64,000 nt of DNA from Latrodectus hesperus (GCA_037975125.1 CM075853.1:26832946-26896945); one strand, 5' to 3'. Shown: positions 30,218 through 41,221, numbered from the stretch's first letter. Notes: generated by a model not told the origin, from the sequence alone. Numbers and translations are program-made.

Positions 30218-30618
30218 AATTAGATATTCATCAATAGCAACAGAAGTACACAAATTTGAATGTGAATTGCAATCAATATTTAAAAACACAAAATTGCTCT
30301 TTCTATTGAATACGGTCCAAAAATTAGGAATGTCTATATTTTTCAAGTGATTCTCCCCTTCATCAAAATTTGCAAATAATTATTTTTCCTTTTATTCCAC
30401 ACAAATCACTCTTTTTACTTTAAGCTATTGCTTCATACAGTTGAATATTTTCTCGTCTTTGTTGTTTAATTGAGGAATCTTCTCGATGCCATGCTTCAAT
30501 TTTAAAATATTTTAGCCATCCATTAAACATTCAAGGTACAACATTAGGATCCAGTTTCCGATATAGGGGGCTCACGACTATCCATCTTTCCCCAACCCCC
30601 CCCATCGAAAGCTTCATT
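30218..30618. repeat. 401-bp dispersed repeat, copy 1
   Basis: The sequence from AATTAGATATTCATC to GCTTCATT is present again at 41824-42224 at roughly 97% identity by eye, with identical length. It is non-coding, with a C-rich motif near its right end. Here the left neighbour is a short CA run. At copy 2 it is the TCTAAAGGG array. Confidence 0.93.
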
Positions 30619-30974
30619 AGTTCTTAAAATATCACTTGGTTTGAAATGCAATTCACAAATCTGGAAGTAAAATTTAAATATAAGAAAATTGATAAATATA
30701 TGCAACAAAGAAATAATAGTCTTTCTTTACAAATAATTCATTTTCTATTTGATATGATCATTAAGATGCATTCTGAAAATAATTTCCAAATAGATATTTA
30801 TATCACTCATTCATTTTTATCCCTAAACATTTTCTTATTAATAAATTGAAAAAACAAATCATGGTGCTTTATCTTTCTATGAAAATTTTAATTTAATCTA
30901 TATTATTTTAGGCGTAGCAAATTTAAAAATAATAATTTCATAGGAATTCACTTTTGTGATTTGAATTTTTTTAT

Positions 30975-32790
30975 CAAGGTGAAAGTTAACAAGTCTCTTT
31001 CAGGACCATTTAAGCTCAGCCAAGGTGTTCCTCAGGGGTCAGTGCTTAGCCCTACTCTTTTCACGATGTTTTTATCTGGCATTGAAAAACTGAATTCTAC
31101 CAGAGTTAGGGTGGGACTGTTTGCAGACGACATTGTACTCTGGAGCTCAGGAAACAATATTAATGATATTGAATCGAGAATTAATAATTCTCTTGTAGCT
31201 GTGTCCAACTTTGCCAAGGAACATAAAATCAGTTTTAATCCTCGCAAATCAATTGCTACTTTCTTCACAACCAATAAGCGTATATGTAATTATCAACCAC
31301 AACTGAAGTTGGAGGGACAGAATCTCACTTATGAAAAGCACCCCAAATATCTGGGATTTATTCTGGATCAAAAGTACACTACTAACAAGCATATCGAACA
31401 CATTGTATTGAAAAGTAGAAAACGTCTTACCATTCTTAAATATATTGCGGGTAGCGACTGGGGAGCCGATGCAACAACCCTTAGAACAACATATATGACT
31501 TTCATTCGGCCTATACTTGAATATGGTTTCCCAATTTATTGTTGCGCATCCAAAACTAACCTTAAGAAGTTAGAACAAGTTCAATTAAGTGCTGCCCGGA
31601 TTATCACTGGTTTAAGACATAGCTGTCCTTCTGATATTGTTCTTTTTGAGGCTGACTTGCAGCCGCTCCATACTAGAAGACAAGCTGGTCTTGTTAAATA
31701 CTATAATAAACTCTCTAGTTATGGCCTCTGCAACAAGACCTCCATGTATCTTAACAGCTGGAGTAATCATCAAAGATTAAAGAAGGACAGCCCTTTCAGT
31801 CTGGCCGTCTCTCTTCAACTACCTAATAGTAATGTCGAACCCAACTCAATACAGTGCTGCTTGAATCCTGCAGAAGGACTCCCCAGGGTTTACTTTCACT
31901 TTAACTTAAGTACTCGTGTTAATAAGAAAGACTACATCCCAGAACATCTTAGACAACTGACCTTGGAAAACCTAAGCCACATTCCTATCAATGCCATCAA
32001 AATCTTCACGGACGGTAGTAAAATTGATATTCTAGCAGGTAGTGGCATATATATTGAAACCCCTCACACCAATTTGACTCTTTCTCATCGTACTCCCAAT
32101 CACTGCTCTGTCTTCAGAAGTGAATTGATTGCAATAGACCTGGGACTAGAACCTATTCTTTCTGAAGAGGATTATGGTGACCTATGGATCTTGTCTGACA
32201 GCCGTAGTTCTATCCACCATCTTAGTAATTGGCTTCTTGTAGGCGACAAGATCAGCAACTCTATCCTGCTTAAATTAAAACTCATTTCACTTAATCATGA
32301 TGTTCACTTGCAATGGATACCTTCACATGTGAATCTCCACGGAAATGAAATGGCCGATAATCTTGCTAAGGAGGGTTGCAGGATTTCAAATACTCCCTCT
32401 TCCACACTTACTTTTCTGGAGTTATACTCCCGGGAAAAATCAAAAATCTCGGAGGACTGGAAAACACCCCCAACCCATAATTGGTACAAGGGATCGAAAC
32501 CGGGTTTGTCCCTTGACCTCCCGTGTGACAGACGTACCCGGACTGTTCTCTCAAGACTTGCTAGCGGTCATATTAAGTGCCTCACTTTCAACGAGGGCAG
32601 GAAAACTTTCGTCACCTGCACCAAGTGCCAAAATTATCAGGCGTCTCCTGAGCATCTTTTGGATTGCATGGGTCTCTCTAGGGAGGATCTCTTTAGCAAT
32701 CCTCTTTTAGTCTTTGACTTCCTTACAGTCAACGAACTCGTGGACCTAGTCTGACTCCGTCAGACATGGAGGATAAGCAACAACAACAAC
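30975..32790 (+). mobile_element. 5'-truncated non-LTR retrotransposon (I/Jockey-group, RNase H-bearing)
   Basis: The element runs from just after GAATTTTTTTAT (30963-30974) to a CAACAACAACAAC tail ending at 32790. The tail is followed by GAATTTTTTTTAT (32791-32803), a target-site duplication of 12-13 bp. The insert carries only the C-terminal part of the LINE polyprotein; the endonuclease and RT fingers are missing, as expected from incomplete reverse transcription. The duplication differs only in one T of the homopolymer and the reading frame is unbroken, so the insertion looks recent. Confidence 0.93.
30976..32754 (+). pseudogene. LINE ORF2 C-terminal part: RT palm-thumb, RNase H, CCHC motif
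   Basis: One unbroken reading frame of about 590 codons ends at TGA 32752-32754. Counting from the in-frame TTG at 30961, RT motif B is LSQGVPQGSVLSPTLF (about 19-34) and RT motif C is FADD (54-57). A Y-LGF block follows at about 130. An RNase H domain follows with its acidic residues (D351 in FTDGSK, E388 in FRSELIAID, D413 in LSDSRSS, D466 in GNEMADNLAKEG) and H456 in SHVNLHG. A C-x2-C-x8-H-x3-C knuckle lies at 553-569. Only the truncated 5' end makes it a pseudogene. The first few residues of the frame come from the target-site duplication, so no start codon is native. RNase H after the RT fits I/LOA/R1-like clades. Confidence 0.93.
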
Positions 32791-33189
32791 GAATTTTTTT
32801 TATTACTATTAATGTTATCAAAAAAATTCAGAATTAAAATAACAAGAGAAAAATCATTCAAATGAAATTAATTTACTTACCCTGGATTGTTTTGTTGCTT
32901 CCACGTTAACTCTTGCAATTGCAAACATCCCTTGACGTTTTATACCGTCTTTCCGTGGAATCGAAAGAGAGAAACATCATTATAATTGCCTTCTGGAAGC
33001 AGTGAATTTAACGTGAATGTTTTTGATTATGAAACTAAATATACAGGATGAATATATAACAAAATATTTGTAAAACGAATTACCGTTAAAAGGTTAACAA
33101 CACAGTAATAACAGCGTAACTAAGAAGAATGCGTCAGCTTGCGAATGCAACATCACTGTCATTTGATCACGTGGTAGTCAGGCTTTCTA

Positions 33190-33318
33190 CTATCATAACC
33201 CATTCATATAAGGAATGGTCATATTAGAGAGAGAAAATACATCCATACCCTGACCGGAAATCGAACCCAGGACATCGGTCTCCGCTATCATGCACACTGA
33301 CCACTAGACAGGATGGGC
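33190..33318 (-). mobile_element. SINE-A copy, 3'-truncated
   Basis: On the minus strand it carries the tRNA-like head (TCTAGTGGTCAGTGTGCATG, then a B box in TCCTGGGTTCGATT form) and the TGAATGGGTTATGA region. The rest of the body is missing. Confidence 0.75.
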
Positions 33319-33374
33319 TGCTGAGTATTCATTAAAAAATTATTATTCATTATAGTATTCATTCTAGGTATTCA

Positions 33375-33500
33375 TTATTGTGAAAAAGGAAGCAGGGATC
33401 AAGCGTAAAACCCCTGCTTCTAAAATTCGAAGACCCACACAATTTCGGAGTCACGATGGCACAGCTGCTAGGTACCTTTCTATATAAATTTCCCTCAGTT
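33375..33500 (+). mobile_element. SINE-C 3' fragment
   Basis: The stretch CCCCTGCTTCTAAAATTCGA, then AGACCCAC, then a GATGGCAC..CTGCTAGG region aligns with the 3' body of the SINE-C copy ending at about 35530. Confidence 0.5.
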
Positions 33501-33534
33501 CCACCCCTCAGAAGCCAAGCTGGCCCCCGTATGC

Positions 33535-33720
33535 TTGCGCTCTAGCCTTCAGTTAACAACTTGGGTTCGAATCCCATCTTCGACATGGATGTTTGTAGTG
33601 TGATTCGAAATCAACTTTAAGCCGTGGGTCTTGGTCTAACTAATCCTCGTGTTCATGAAATGATCAAAGAGTGAAAGCACAAAGCAAACCAATCAACCCC
33701 CTAGAAATCCCAATAATATA
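33535..33720 (+). mobile_element. SINE-D copy (tRNA-derived head)
   Basis: There is a B box GGGTTCGAATCCC at about 33563, with an A-box-like GCTCTAGCCTTCAG upstream. The body (GCCGTGGGTCTTGGTCTAAC, then CATGAAATGATCAAAGAGTG) differs from SINE-A, -B and -C. No (AAC)n tail was seen. A related fragment may lie at 8586. Confidence 0.5.
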
Positions 33721-33904
33721 GCACACACATTCTTTTAATTATGTTAATATATTTGATTATTTCCTTGATAATTTTCTTCGATTGTTAATTATTACTTGCT
33801 TATTACTTTGCTTGATGTATTAACTACAAAATTCGTCAAGGAGTGCAAGATAGGGAAAAAGTACTATAAATAGTTCCTGCTAGTTATAATTCTTGTTGCG
33901 CCAG

Positions 33905-34180
33905 AATGCTTCCCTGTACTTAACCCAAAGTGGGGCTTTGCCAGTTAGATGAAAAATACCGGGGGAGTTTTCGTGTTTTTGAATCAACGACCAAGCAGAA
34001 AACCCCCAACTACTTGGCCTACCACCTCCAGGTGTATCATTTCACTTGGAAGACAATGCTCCATTTTTAACGTGCCCCAGCCGCCTTTAGTGAACTCGAC
34101 AGATCTTCGTTAAATCGTGATGAGAAGTCACCACCTTTCGATAAGGAGAACGATGCATTAATCAGCTGGCTTCTGCTAGT
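33905..34180 (-). mobile_element. SINE-C copy
   Basis: In minus orientation the head (CGTTCTCCTTATCGAAAGGTG) is at about 34160. The body contains the GGGGCACGTTAAAAATGGAG region, CCAAGTGAAATGATACACCT and CTGCTTGGTCGTTGATTC blocks typical of SINE-C. The B-box segment is diverged. Confidence 0.7.
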
Positions 34181-34192
34181 TACAGAATTGTT

Positions 34193-34509
34193 TCTGTTCT
34201 TGTTGTTGTTGTTTTCTAATGACACTTAGACAAGACAAGCTCGCTATGCTATGCGTATTAAGTCGATTGGGAGCGTCGTTCGTTTTAATCAGAGCACCAT
34301 GTAGGTGAAAGTACGACTTTGCTCTACACACTTGCCATAGGTACCTGTTTATAGAGTAGGCAACCATTCACACCTCATTCATACAAGGAAAGGACAAAGA
34401 CAAGATAGATAGAGAGAGAAAGTACATCCATGCCCGAACCGGGATTCGAACTCAGGGCCTCCTTATCCGTAGTCAGGCACGCTGACCACTAGACAAGTTG
34501 GTCGGCGTT
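34193..34509 (-). mobile_element. Chimeric SINE: SINE-A head joined to SINE-B tail
   Basis: On the minus strand, from 34509 down to about 34326, it is SINE-A (A box TCTAGTGGTCAGCG, B box, TCTCTCTATCTATC, GTTGCCTACTCTATAAAC). From about 34325 to 34193 it is the 3' end of SINE-B (AGAGCAAAGTCGTACTTTCA, then GGTGCTCTGATTAAAACG, then GCGAGCTTG). It closes with an (AAC)n tail. The junction falls right after the CCTATGGCAAGTGTG segment of SINE-A. Confidence 0.85.
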
Positions 34510-34880
34510 TCTGTTCTAAAATAATTAATTACTTCAGTTTCCTTCTCGTTTCTAACGAGAAATCATATTTTCTATTTATAGCGCATACTTTACATAAAGC
34601 ATTTCTGGTATTGCTAGGTTAATCTTACTATTTTATTGCTTTTACTGCCTTTATTGCAATTATGCTACATACGAATTACATCACGAATATTTATTATCTA
34701 CGATTAACATGAAAGAAAATATGATGTTCGTAGAAAAGGTATTAATACAAAGTGACTTTGACATTATAATCCTACTGCAGATTTAATAGCAATGTTTAAC
34801 TCTTTTGTATTTATTGCATTCTGTTAAAAATGCATCTAAAATAATTTGAGCTGTAACCTAATCAATCAGGTTATTTTCAG

Positions 34881-34988
34881 ATCCTTGTGCGAATAATCCC
34901 AGCAAAAAGGGTGAAACCTGCAAAACTGATGGTGAATTCTTCAACTGTAGCTGTCCGATTTTCTATTATGGGCAACTTTGCGAGAAAT
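34881..34988 (+). CDS. Orphan EGF-like domain exon (possibly a pseudoexon)
   Basis: A 108-bp open stretch follows a TTATTTTCAG acceptor and precedes a GTAAC donor. Both ends are phase 1, the classic symmetric EGF exon. With the incoming G it reads DPCANNPSKKGETCKTDGEF, then FNCSCPIFYYGQLCEK. The CxC pair and the Y-Y-G-x-x-C end match EGF modules, but the second of the six expected cysteines is Ser (NPS for NPC). No neighbouring EGF exon was found, and SINEs lie within 400 bp on both sides. It may be an exon of a long-intron multi-EGF gene or a stray, decaying duplicate. Confidence 0.6.
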
Positions 34989-35127
34989 GTAACAATTCTT
35001 ATTATTCTAATGACATAGTTATTTCTTTAAAAAAATAAGAATCTCATTTATGCTTTATTTATTATGAATAAGATTCAAATATAAGTATAATAATAGATAT
35101 TTTACGTGCAAGTTACGGGAGCCTAAT

Positions 35128-35530
35128 TGATGAAAGCGTCACTTGCGTTATCGGAAGATACATAGTTGTGCAGGTGGGACACGGTCAGTATCTTAAGGTT
35201 AAGGATTTTGAATTCTCGCCCATCACCAAGTGCTTCATAATTTTGAACCACGGTCAGTTGACAAAGTCCAACTGAGCTGGCACTCACCTCCCCACATGCA
35301 CCCACACCAGTGAAAGGATTTTGAACGCCAGAATTATCGGAAGATAATAAGTTCAAGTCCTGACTCAACCGAAGATCCACCGTATCAACTAATGTTGAGA
35401 CCTGTCATGGTCGCAATATCCTTCAAGTGAAATGATACTTCTGGGAATGACAGGCCAAGTCTTAGGGGACTTCTGCTTGATCCCTGCTTTTAGAATGAAG
35501 ACCCACTTTTGGGACGTCAATGGCACCCTT
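35128..35530 (+). mobile_element. SINE-C copy interrupted by a 173-bp insertion
   Basis: The SINE-C head (TTATCGGAAGATA, then AAGTTCAAGTCCTGACTCAA, then CCGAAGATCC) and body (CAAGTGAAATGATACTTCTG, then TTCTGCTTGATCCCTGC) are present. Head bases 35148-35160 are repeated at 35334-35346 around an insertion of unrelated sequence. Confidence 0.75.
35161..35333. mobile_element. 173-bp short retroposon-like insertion in SINE-C
   Basis: It is flanked by the 13-bp direct repeat TTATCGGAAGATA, so it was inserted by target-site-duplicating transposition. It contains two GGATTTTGAA words near its ends (about 35205 and 35315). There is no tail or coding potential and the family is unknown to me. Confidence 0.6.
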
Positions 35531-36961
35531 TCTGGGCACCCACTACATTAGCAGAACCATCACTTTCGCTCCTTGTAGCATTGAAAAGTGAAACTCCCAG
35601 TGATAGGGCATTATAAACAATAGTTGCATTTTTGCAAGCTCTGGTGACTTTTTTCTTAATTGCATGAGATGATGAAAGGATCCATAATACAGAGAGTCGC
35701 TCATGGTGATCAACAGAAAAAACATTTCCATATTACCAAAGAGTATTATCATTAATCTTCATTTATTTGCACTATGTAAGATACAGATTTGCTGCCTACA
35801 ATATTATACAGTGGCATTATAATCACCCCCGAATCAATTGGGAAAACACTCTATTTGGATAATAAAAAATTCAGATAATTAAATTTTTTCAAAAGCGAGC
35901 AAAATTTATTTTAATTAATTATTCTAAGTTGAAATCGGGAAAAATCTACAAATTTTTAAATGTAAAGAAACTTATAATAAATTCAATGAGAAGGCTACTT
36001 TTTACATGTTAAGGTACCTACAGGAGCCGTACGTTAAATACAGTATCTATGTACAACGATGTAAATGAAAGTCATTGTTATCCATTTTCTGGCAGCCAAG
36101 TCGCGCATCCGATTGAAAGTGAGAATTGACCTGTGGTCACACTTAAGGTAATGCTTTAAGTCCACTTCATGGCTTCAAAGCAGTCTCAAAGCCATCAAAG
36201 GCATCTCTAGATGATGATCCCGTGTTTACTTCAAATTGGACATTAAGGTCAAATTCTCTTCCTCGACATTTCCATTTAGTTTAACATCATTTGCAATTTG
36301 GATTACGAGTGAGACCCTAGATTTTATTCTCCAATGTCTTCAGTACTAACTTTTGAACATCCATTACAAATTTCAAAAACAATATTTTTAAATTCCTCAA
36401 ATGACATGTTATTCTCATTTTCTCTTACCTTTCCTTTTTTTGAGCTTTTTTTTTTCATTTTCATTCTTTTCGTTAGTTTAATATATTTTTCTGAAATCCT
36501 AAAAGTTATCGGATAATTGGAGTTCTACGGTATTTCATTAAATCAAAGAATCGTACCCAAGCTGCTGAAGCTAAAATCATTAAGCAATGATAAGTGAACT
36601 TTAAATTATTTTCCTGTGCTTAGTTTATCCGAATGAATATTTTCTCAATTTATAAACACATGTTTGTTTTGATATCAATGGGACTTATATTTAAAATATG
36701 CTTTTCCCTGCTTTGAAACCATAGACAAATATAGTGTAAAAAATTTTATGTTTCCGTTCTCTTCAATCTTCGATTAACTCATTCTTTTTGCTGTGGTTTT
36801 AGATTTTTATAGCTGTGTCACATTCATTTCTCGAGCTTCCTTATTTGATTTGATCTGGTTCGATGTACTTTCTATGGTTGATCACTTCCTGGATATTTCG
36901 TTTTGTTAATCACTTTCTTTTATTCTGAAAAAATTCTATTGTTTTAAAATTTCTTTCATTC
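35531..36961. other. AT-rich sequence, nothing recognised
   Basis: No gene or element is supported in this stretch. Confidence 0.45.
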
Positions 36962-36963
36962 TA

Positions 36964-37873
36964 CAAGGTAAACGAGAAAGCTCTTGGCGTTTATAATGAT
37001 CCAAAAGAAAGTGTGGCCTACTGTTTGCCCTCGAAGTAATCACCGTCGGCATATCAGACCCTTCTGCCACCGTCATGCAATCCCCTTGAGGTTGAAACTC
37101 GGGGATTTTGGACGTGAATCAGCTCGTGAATACTTGGCGCAAGTCTGCCTCATTGGTGAAGGATATTCCACGAAGATGATAGTCAGTGATGAAAAAGCAG
37201 ATGATACAAGGTCAATTGAGTAAGGAGGAGGGCACAAAATCTCCCAACCAAGCCACTGTATGGTATTCCTGGCCACCCACCCCACATCCTGCATCACGTT
37301 ATCGGCCAAGAACATTGCGATGTGTAGGCTTCATATGTTTCAATACCTGTTGCACATGTTACAATTGCTGCGAGAACAGGTACGCAGTTATCGTTTTGCC
37401 CTTGGTAGTAGCTCATACGACTTGATGATCTGTGAACAATCTGGTGTCTGGTGGTTTAGTCATCAAGTCATATGGGTCAATGACTTGATGACTAAACCAC
37501 CAGACACCAGCTTGATCAAAGAGGGACAAATCTGCCGACCTGAATTTGTGAGACCAATATCTTGTAGTACGTTCGTTCACATCACTATTCCCAAACGCTT
37601 GACATATTCGGTGGCTTGGTGCAACAGCTGATAAGCCCACTTTCAAGTCATAAGGCAAACAACACCGAATAAACTCCTTTGACATATTCTTTTTCCTTCA
37701 CTACTGTACGAGTTGCGATTGATGGATATGCGCAGTGGACTTGGTTTTACAACTACTGATATTTTTACTCTCGACTGACGGGAACACAACCACACCCTTC
37801 TTTAGTTTGCATACTTATTCTGACTTCATTCAGTGGCAACGCGAAAACGGCTAGAGCTTTCTTGTTTATTTGG
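36964..37873 (-). mobile_element. Decayed mariner-like transposon (DD34D-type), copy 1
   Basis: Terminal inverted repeats of about 29 bp (left starts CAAGGTAAACGAGAAAGCTC, right reverse complement starts CCAAATAAACAAGAAAGCTC) are flanked by TA on both sides (36962-36963 and 37874-37875). The minus strand reads LADN, then VARNTIQWLGWEILCPPPYS, then IDLVSSAFSSL. This corresponds to the second and third catalytic blocks of mariner transposase, with the third Asp lost. It is about 910 bp, shorter than a full 1.3-kb mariner. It contains a perfect 31-bp hairpin. Confidence 0.85.
37441..37510. repeat. Perfect 31-bp inverted repeat with 8-nt loop
   Basis: The arms are 37441-37471 and 37480-37510 with the loop at 37472-37479. 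The left arm begins CTGGTGTCTGGTGGTTTAGT and the right arm is its exact reverse complement. Mariner coding sequence of one strand is mirrored, so a local inverted duplication inside the transposon is the likely origin. Confidence 0.95.
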
Positions 37874-38421
37874 TACTTAAATATCACAAATGTATGTGTA
37901 GATATATTTGAGTTGTAAACTTTATCTTGTTCAACAGTTAAAAAACAATGATTGTGCCCTTCCAATTTTTAACATTTCAGATATATTTTTGGAAATGTAC
38001 AACCCTGTCAGTTGAAGAATGGTCATCAGGATGGATAACAATCTCAAAAATCAATGTTTTAACTATCAAAATAAGTTTTTTAGTTTTACTCCTTGAGTGT
38101 TTTCATCGGAACAAGTATAAAATCTCAAGCACTCATTCGAAATACCCATTTAAAAAAGAATGTGGCCATTTTTGCCAATCCTCGGTTATTAACATTTAAA
38201 TTAGATTAAGTCATTTAACTTTTAAGATGAGGTATTTTGTGTGTCGCGTAATCAGATTTATGGATTAGATTTGCTGCAGTTTAAATCATGAAATGTCCAA
38301 GGGCTTAGATGAATTGTGGTCACACAAGAAAAATAAATGTCTAGCTGTAGAATTTAAGCATGTTCCGAGTGAAGTTCAGAATATGAAGGCCTCGTGAAGT
38401 GGGTCTTACGTTTCAACTATT

Positions 38422-38695
38422 CGTCTGCGGTGGCCCCGTTGGTTTGGGTATCTCTTTCCTTATCGGAAGGTAGTGAGCTCGAATCCCGGTTAACCGAAGA
38501 TCCATCATCTTCGTTAAAGGCGAATGGAACACGTTAAATAGGTCGTGGTTGCAATGTCCTCCAAGTAAAATGATAGATCTAGGGGTGGCGAACCAAGTAT
38601 TGGGTGTCTTCTGTTTGGTCCCTTCTTTAAAATCACGAAGACTTCAACAGGCTGCTTTTATCTAACTGGTAGAGCTCAACTCAGAGAGAGGTACA
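38422..38695 (+). mobile_element. SINE-C copy
   Basis: The head GGTGGCCCCGTTGGTTTGGG, then the B box GAGCTCGAATCCCGG at about 38475, then CCGAAGATCCATC are present, with the body CCAAGTAAAATGATAGATCT and TTCTGTTTGGTCCC. It ends near GAGAGAGGTACATATGA without an (AAC)n tail. Confidence 0.8.
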
Positions 38696-38811
38696 TATGA
38701 AGCATGCTGGTGCTACAGCAACTTTTCAACTATCTCAGCCACTGAAAGTGGTTGCTATGTCCTCCAATGTTCACTGAAAGTGGCTATGACATCAATCATT
38801 CAATAGATCTG

Positions 38812-39093
38812 CGGTGGCCGTGGTTGGTTAGAGTGTCGCTCTCCTTATTGGAAGGTATTGAGTTCTAGTCCCGGTTTAACCTAAGATCCTTAGTGTTCGC
38901 TAACAGTGCGTTGGACACGTTAAAACTGGACGTGCCGTAATGTATTCCAAGTGAAATGATACCTCTGGGAGTGGCAGGCCAAGTATTGACGGTTTTCTGC
39001 TTGGTCCGTACTTCAAAATCACGAAGACTCCACCCGGCTGCTTCTGTCTTTTGTAGAACTCAACTCAGGGATTGGTACAGGGAAGCAACAACA
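38812..39093 (+). mobile_element. SINE-C copy with CAACAACAAC tail
   Basis: The head TGCGGTGGCCGTGGTTGGTT, the A-box-like TTAGAGTGTCGC, a B box (GAGTTCTAGTCCCGG) and the standard SINE-C body are present. It finishes GGGATTGGTACAGGGAAGCA followed by ACAACAAC. It is the most complete SINE-C in the window and lies about 120 bp after another copy in the same orientation. Confidence 0.85.
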
Positions 39094-39409
39094 ACATTCA
39101 GTCTCACAGTTCTTATTTATTGAGCCAAAATATGAACCAAATCATCTCATAAAATTGTGATTTTCCAGTTTGTGAATTTGACCAATTTTGAAAACACTTA
39201 AATGTTGATTAGTAAAAATTTTGTGATTTGAATGTTGATTAGTGTTGATTCCACATAAATTTTACATTTTTAATCATTTTTAATTTATTAAAATAATGTA
39301 AAAATGAGATGAATAACTTTAGATTGCAATTATAGAATGCCTTCTGTTTGTTTCATAAAAAAATTTTCAAATATCTCATGTATTGTGATTAGCATTTAGA
39401 AGTAATGAA

Positions 39410-39610
39410 TGTGCACAGACTGGGTGTAAGCACAGGAATATTTTCGTGTACCTAGATCTCTACCAGTTGGATGGAAGCTTCTGCGTGGGAGTCTTCATAA
39501 TTTAGAAACAGGGAGTGAGCAGAAGAATCTCAATACTTGATTTGCCACCCTCATAAGTATCATTTACTCATAAGTATCATTTGTCTTGGACTGAACTCCA
39601 TAAATTTCGT
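39410..39610 (-). mobile_element. SINE-C fragment
   Basis: Read on the minus strand it contains GATACTTATGAGGGTGGCAA, ATTGAGATTCTTCTGCTCAC and an ACTGGTAGAGATCTAGG segment. These match the SINE-C body; the head is missing. Confidence 0.55.
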
Positions 39611-40199
39611 TTTTTCAATGATTAATTAATTTAATTGTAGTAACATTATTATTGTTTTGTTGGTGCAATAAATAAATATTAGATAAAAACCCAATATTTT
39701 TATTTTTTAAAAAAAGTTTTAACTTTTTAAAAATAAAAATAAAAGTTTTATATGTAGTGTGACAATCTTTTAATATTAATTACAAGAAAAAATATGACTA
39801 AAGATACGAAACTTCCTATGCTACTCTGCATTCTAAATAAGTTATCGTTAAGAATCGTAAGCTTTTGATTCAAATCTGAAAATTATGACGCTTCAAAGAA
39901 ATCTTTAAATCCAGATTGAAAAAAATTATTTAAGGGGAATAATAATTATTTGATATAATCTATCTTAACCATTTCAACTTGTTATGTAATAATCCTCATC
40001 ACAAATTTATAATCTTTTTACACAGCTCATGCTTACGTATTTAGAGAAAAAGCTGCATTTCTAGAAAAGGAATTTTTAGTTCAAAAGCGAAAATAAAATA
40101 AAGGGATGATGATCAATAATTAATTTTTTGTGGTCTTATCTCGCATTAGTACACAAATATTTGGAGACTAAGACACCTTTACTGCTAAGCCCACATCCA

Positions 40200-40507
40200 G
40201 TCAAGTTCGATCCTGGCGTTTGATTGCGCCTGACAGCGAGTGCATCTCCTCCTCAAGTTCAAAGAGTTCATTTCTCCCTCTTTTAGAAGACACTAGATGG
40301 CAGCACTAAAAGCTAAAAGTGGATTTTCTGTGTTCTCTAGAATTATTGATTTGGATGGGAACTTGAAGTAAGTTTTGTGACCCGACATATTTAACGTGTC
40401 CCAGTCACCATTACTGAACACGGTTACCTTTAAGCGATCCCAGGATCGAACTCACTTCCTTTGGGTCACGAGAACGTCGCTCTCCCGACTAAGCTAAAGT
40501 AGCTCCT
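40200..40507 (-). mobile_element. SINE-C-related copy with well-formed tRNA-like head
   Basis: On the minus strand the head reads GGAGCTACTTTAGCTTAGTC, then GGGAGAGCGACGTTCTCGTG, with a B box in GAGTTCGATCCTGGG. It then reaches GTGTTCAGTAATGGTGACTG and GGACACGTTAAATATGTCGG of the SINE-C body. The region nearer 40260 diverges. Confidence 0.65.
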
Positions 40508-41221
40508 AGAAAGTCCATAAATATAATTCCATTAGAAATATTCGCATTATCTTCTGGATGAATAGATGCTTTGAATGTTTTACCCAATGTGATTTATAGG
40601 ATGAACTTCAAATATAAGGAGGATGACATCTGGGGTTTTCCAGCTGTTTTAAGCACTTTTGTAAAGAGATTATTGAATGTAAAATTTGAAAATAATAGGG
40701 CATGAAAAAAATTTATGAATCAAGAAATGCATTATATATATTTGAGGGCATCCTTTTTAAGTCCATATTGTTCAATTGCTATTTCATTTTTAAATAATTT
40801 ATATGTAAATTAGAATTAATACTAAATATACACAATGGTGAAAAGGAAGAAAATTTTACGTAATATTTGACGAGCGACATTGGAAAGATTTATTTTCTGC
40901 ATTTAATTTATTTATTTCAAATGATAGAAAAAATTGCTTTTATTTCCATAAGACAAACTTTTTCAAAAAACAATGATATGAGAAATATTTCCTTTACTGG
41001 GAAAGCGGAAACGGTTACCACTTTAAAATAAACATTGGAAGTCTGGCTGCTTTTGCAGAAGAATGATGGCCGTCTCTATGAATTTTTTCCTGCTTTAATA
41101 TTTGTAAATAAAAATTATGTTAACTACCGATCACATATACTGATCAAGAATTATATTTACACAAGAAATATTAATAGTGTAAATAATTAACATTTTTTTA
41201 GCATATATAACTAACAATTAC

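Noticed and set aside
30646..30849. 67-codon frame just before the LINE as its ORF1
   Set aside because: The LINE's 5' boundary is fixed by the target-site duplication at 30963-30974, so this frame is flanking DNA.
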